NCBI GenBank assembly: GCA_964478815.1
Contig: CAYZKY010000222.1
Span: forward strand, 1 to 7,593
Direction: 5' to 3'
DNA: 7,593 bases
Source: DASVNK01 sp964478815
GTDB taxonomy: Bacteria; Verrucomicrobiota; Verrucomicrobiia; Limisphaerales; SXQI01
Part shown: piece after piece, positions 6,620-7,593 of the stretch
How positions within the stretch are numbered: the stretch's first letter is position 1
Layout: each line of letters begins with the position of its first letter
The notes under the pieces: generated by a model
What the model was told of the DNA's origin: nothing
The model's input: only the letters and a program-made list of their open reading frames with translations
Databases searched by the model: none
Program-made: the position numbers and the translations under genes

Positions 6620-6932
6620 ACCCGCCGTGGGCGAGGTGTGGTTCGCAGAACTCGGCATGGTGGAAAAGAGCCGTCCCGTGCTGGTGCTTGCCCCTGACGA
6701 ACCACGCAATGCGCGCGCGCTTGTGATCGTGGCTCCACTGACTTCCCGGATTCGCGGTCAACGGGGCGAGGTGTATTTGGGCAAGCCACGGTGGCTGCCC
6801 AAGGAGTCGGCAGTCAATGTGCAGGGTCTCGCCAGCTTCGATGCCGGCAAGCTTGCCCGACGCCTGGGCCATCTCACTACCGACCAAATGCATGCCGTCA
6901 AGGCGGCGCTTCGAGATTTGCTCGGCCTCTGA
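6606..6932 (+). CDS. MazF/PemK-like mRNA interferase toxin
   Basis: 108 residues from ATG 6606, which overlaps the antitoxin end by 14 nt. An upstream ATG at 6537 would add 23 residues inside the antitoxin gene and is rejected. The family pattern is plain: GEVWFAEL near the N-terminus (residues 9-16), KSRPVLVLAPDE (21-32), the VIVAPLTSRIRG strand-turn (40-51), GEVYLG, then ESAVNVQGLASFD (66-78), which matches the conserved "S.v...ql...d" strand, and a C-terminal helix ending ALRDLLGL. MazF-type toxins cut mRNA at short sequences. The GxVW and KxRPxLVL residues and the PLTS motif are all present, so it looks intact. Its stop lies 5 bp from the stop of the convergent minus-strand gene. Confidence 0.9.
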   Translation: MARIEPAVGEVWFAELGMVEKSRPVLVLAPDEPRNARALVIVAPLTSRIRGQRGEVYLGKPRWLPKESAVNVQGLASFDAGKLARRLGHLTTDQMHAVKAALRDLLGL

Positions 6933-6937
6933 AGAAG

Positions 6938-7402
6938 TCAATCCGGCCACGGGACATTGAGCGGAATGGGCGGCTGATTCTTCCATTCGCCAAGGCGCTC
7001 TAGTTCGGAAAGCTCGGCGTGGTCATTCAGGGCGGTGAGGAGGGCGGTGAGGAATTCCGCGGGGTGCTCGCCGAGTTTGGGTTTCAAAAACTTGATGAAG
7101 TAGGCGATGTCCCACGGGACGGCCACGTCGGTGGCCACGGGAAGTTCCGGGCCGGTGAGGAGAGTTTTGAGCTGACCGAGGAAGGGCGCGTCCAGTTGCG
7201 ATTCGAGCAGGGCGATGAGGTGGCGGAGGAAGGCGATGCGGGGCGTGATGTTGGCGTAGGGCGGAGCGTTCAGACGCCAGTTCGCGGCGAGAATCTGGCG
7301 GGCTTCCTCCAGCTTGCCGAGCATGATGAGGGTGAGCACCAAATCGTTGCGGCGATGGATGAAGACAACTAAGCCGTAACCATGCAGTTGGACTAAAGCC
7401 AC
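6938..7402 (-). CDS. Truncated TPR-protein C-terminal fragment
   Basis: An open frame of 154 residues, start GTG 7402. It is helix-rich, with a TPR-like pair around LVLTLIMLGKLEEARQILAA (residues 22-41), a second helical unit AFLRHLIALLESQ, a hydrophobic stretch VPWDIAYFIKFLKPKLGEHP, and the end LNVPWPD. It looks like the C-terminal end of a larger tetratricopeptide-repeat protein. The reading frame stays open upstream to a TAA at 7526-7528 with no better start, and the first 20 residues do not look like TPR sequence. The gene has therefore probably lost its N-terminal part by recombination. It contains repeat copy 3. It may not be expressed: no promoter or Shine-Dalgarno is evident. It converges on the MazF gene with 5 bp between stops. 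Confidence 0.6.
   Translation of the reverse strand: MALVQLHGYGLVVFIHRRNDLVLTLIMLGKLEEARQILAANWRLNAPPYANITPRIAFLRHLIALLESQLDAPFLGQLKTLLTGPELPVATDVAVPWDIAYFIKFLKPKLGEHPAEFLTALLTALNDHAELSELERLGEWKNQPPIPLNVPWPD
7205..7359 (-). repeat. TPR-gene fragment repeat, copy 3 (intact frame)
   Basis: This segment of the minus-strand gene is the least decayed of three copies and probably reflects the ancestral coding sequence. It encodes RRNDLVLTLIMLGKLEEARQ and continues to about IALLESQ without a stop. Similarity to copy 2 runs from the LESQ region to about base 7359 (the RRND codons), then ends abruptly. The module 2 promoter and coding sequence have no counterpart to the right of this copy. Confidence 0.8.
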
Positions 7403-7478
7403 CGTTTGTGGGTTGATTGTTTTTTGTGAAGAAAACCGATCAATCCGCGGGCTCCGGCCCGAATCACCAAACGGTGGC
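7398..7478. repeat. Inverted repeat with 59-bp loop
   Basis: GCCACCGTTTG (7398-7408) is repeated as its perfect reverse complement at 7468-7478. Inside the loop lies a small GC-rich hairpin, CGGGC-TCCG-GCCCG (7448-7461). The arms bracket the GTG at 7426 and the start of the truncated TPR frame. It could be an operator, the end of a mobile element or chance. There is no T-run after either arm to make it a convincing intrinsic terminator. Confidence 0.4.
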
Positions 7479-7593
7479 CTCGCCCATTCAATTCGAAAGC
7501 GCGGGCAAGTCCATTCAAATCGACTTTACCGAGCAGAAGCGAATTGAATCAAAATATTTGTTACCCGGGCGGGTGGCTGGAGGGAGAGGAAAC
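7426..7593 (+). CDS. Possible 5' end of an unidentified gene (partial)
   Basis: From GTG 7426 a frame stays open for 56 codons to the window edge; an in-frame TGA lies at 7414-7416. The peptide starts VKKTDQSAGSGPNHQTVASP and continues through QFESAGKSIQIDFTEQKRIE. It is hydrophilic with a believable amino-acid mix, but I recognise no family. There is no Shine-Dalgarno, only an AT-rich run (TTTTTT) directly before the GTG. The final bases (GGAGGGAGAGGA, 7579-7590) look like a ribosome binding site for a start just beyond the window. In that case this stretch could be plain upstream region instead of coding. Confidence 0.3.
   Translation, partial: MKKTDQSAGSGPNHQTVASPIQFESAGKSIQIDFTEQKRIESKYLLPGRVAGGRGN

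Noticed and set aside
1..7593. CRISPR array, tRNA or rRNA genes
   Set aside because: No regularly spaced short direct repeats and no tRNA cloverleaf or rRNA-like conserved segments were seen. The three dispersed repeats are too long and uneven for CRISPR.

Overview
The window is high-GC bacterial DNA and is probably from the Verrucomicrobiota. That placement is an inference from three things: the C-terminal "ARFYRLQKQP" tail of the large secreted protein, a style I associate with this phylum; the style of the small accessory proteins; and many start codons without a Shine-Dalgarno sequence. No rRNA, tRNA or other taxonomic marker is present.

Left part (1-2048): the last 33 codons of an unidentified gene end at 101. 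They are followed by a tightly coupled two-gene operon: an OLD/RecF-like AAA ATPase (160-1440) and a DUF4276 TOPRIM-like protein (1437-2048), which overlap by 4 nt (GTGA). ABC-type ATPase plus TOPRIM-fold partner is the general design of OLD/PARIS-like nucleic-acid conflict systems, so an anti-phage or DNA-processing role is the leading hypothesis.

Centre (2161-5526): one gene encodes a secreted 1121-residue multidomain protein. It has a signal peptide, a CARDB/DUF11-like beta domain, an alpha/beta-hydrolase (lipase/PGAP1-like) domain with a readable catalytic triad, a bacterial Ig-like domain and a short C-terminal beta domain. It is strongly biased to G-ending codons. I see no functional link to its neighbours.

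Right part (5527-7593): an accessory array. Three related copies of a fragment of a TPR-protein gene, all reading on the minus strand, alternate with two two-gene modules on the plus strand. Module 1 (5737-6200) encodes a 70-residue antitoxin-like protein and an 81-residue protein of unknown function. Module 2 (6389-6932) is a RelB/DinJ-type antitoxin with a MazF/PemK-type toxin. Copies 1 and 2 of the fragment are decayed and share a stop codon at the same position. Copy 3 lies inside an open 154-codon reading frame that converges on the MazF gene with a 5-bp gap. Both modules start with the same layout, TTGACC, 17 bp, a -10-like hexamer, 6 bp, then ATG. This predicts leaderless mRNAs driven from promoters next to the repeat. 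The repeat-promoter-module arrangement is the most unusual thing in the window. The last 190 bases hold an inverted repeat and the possible start of another gene.
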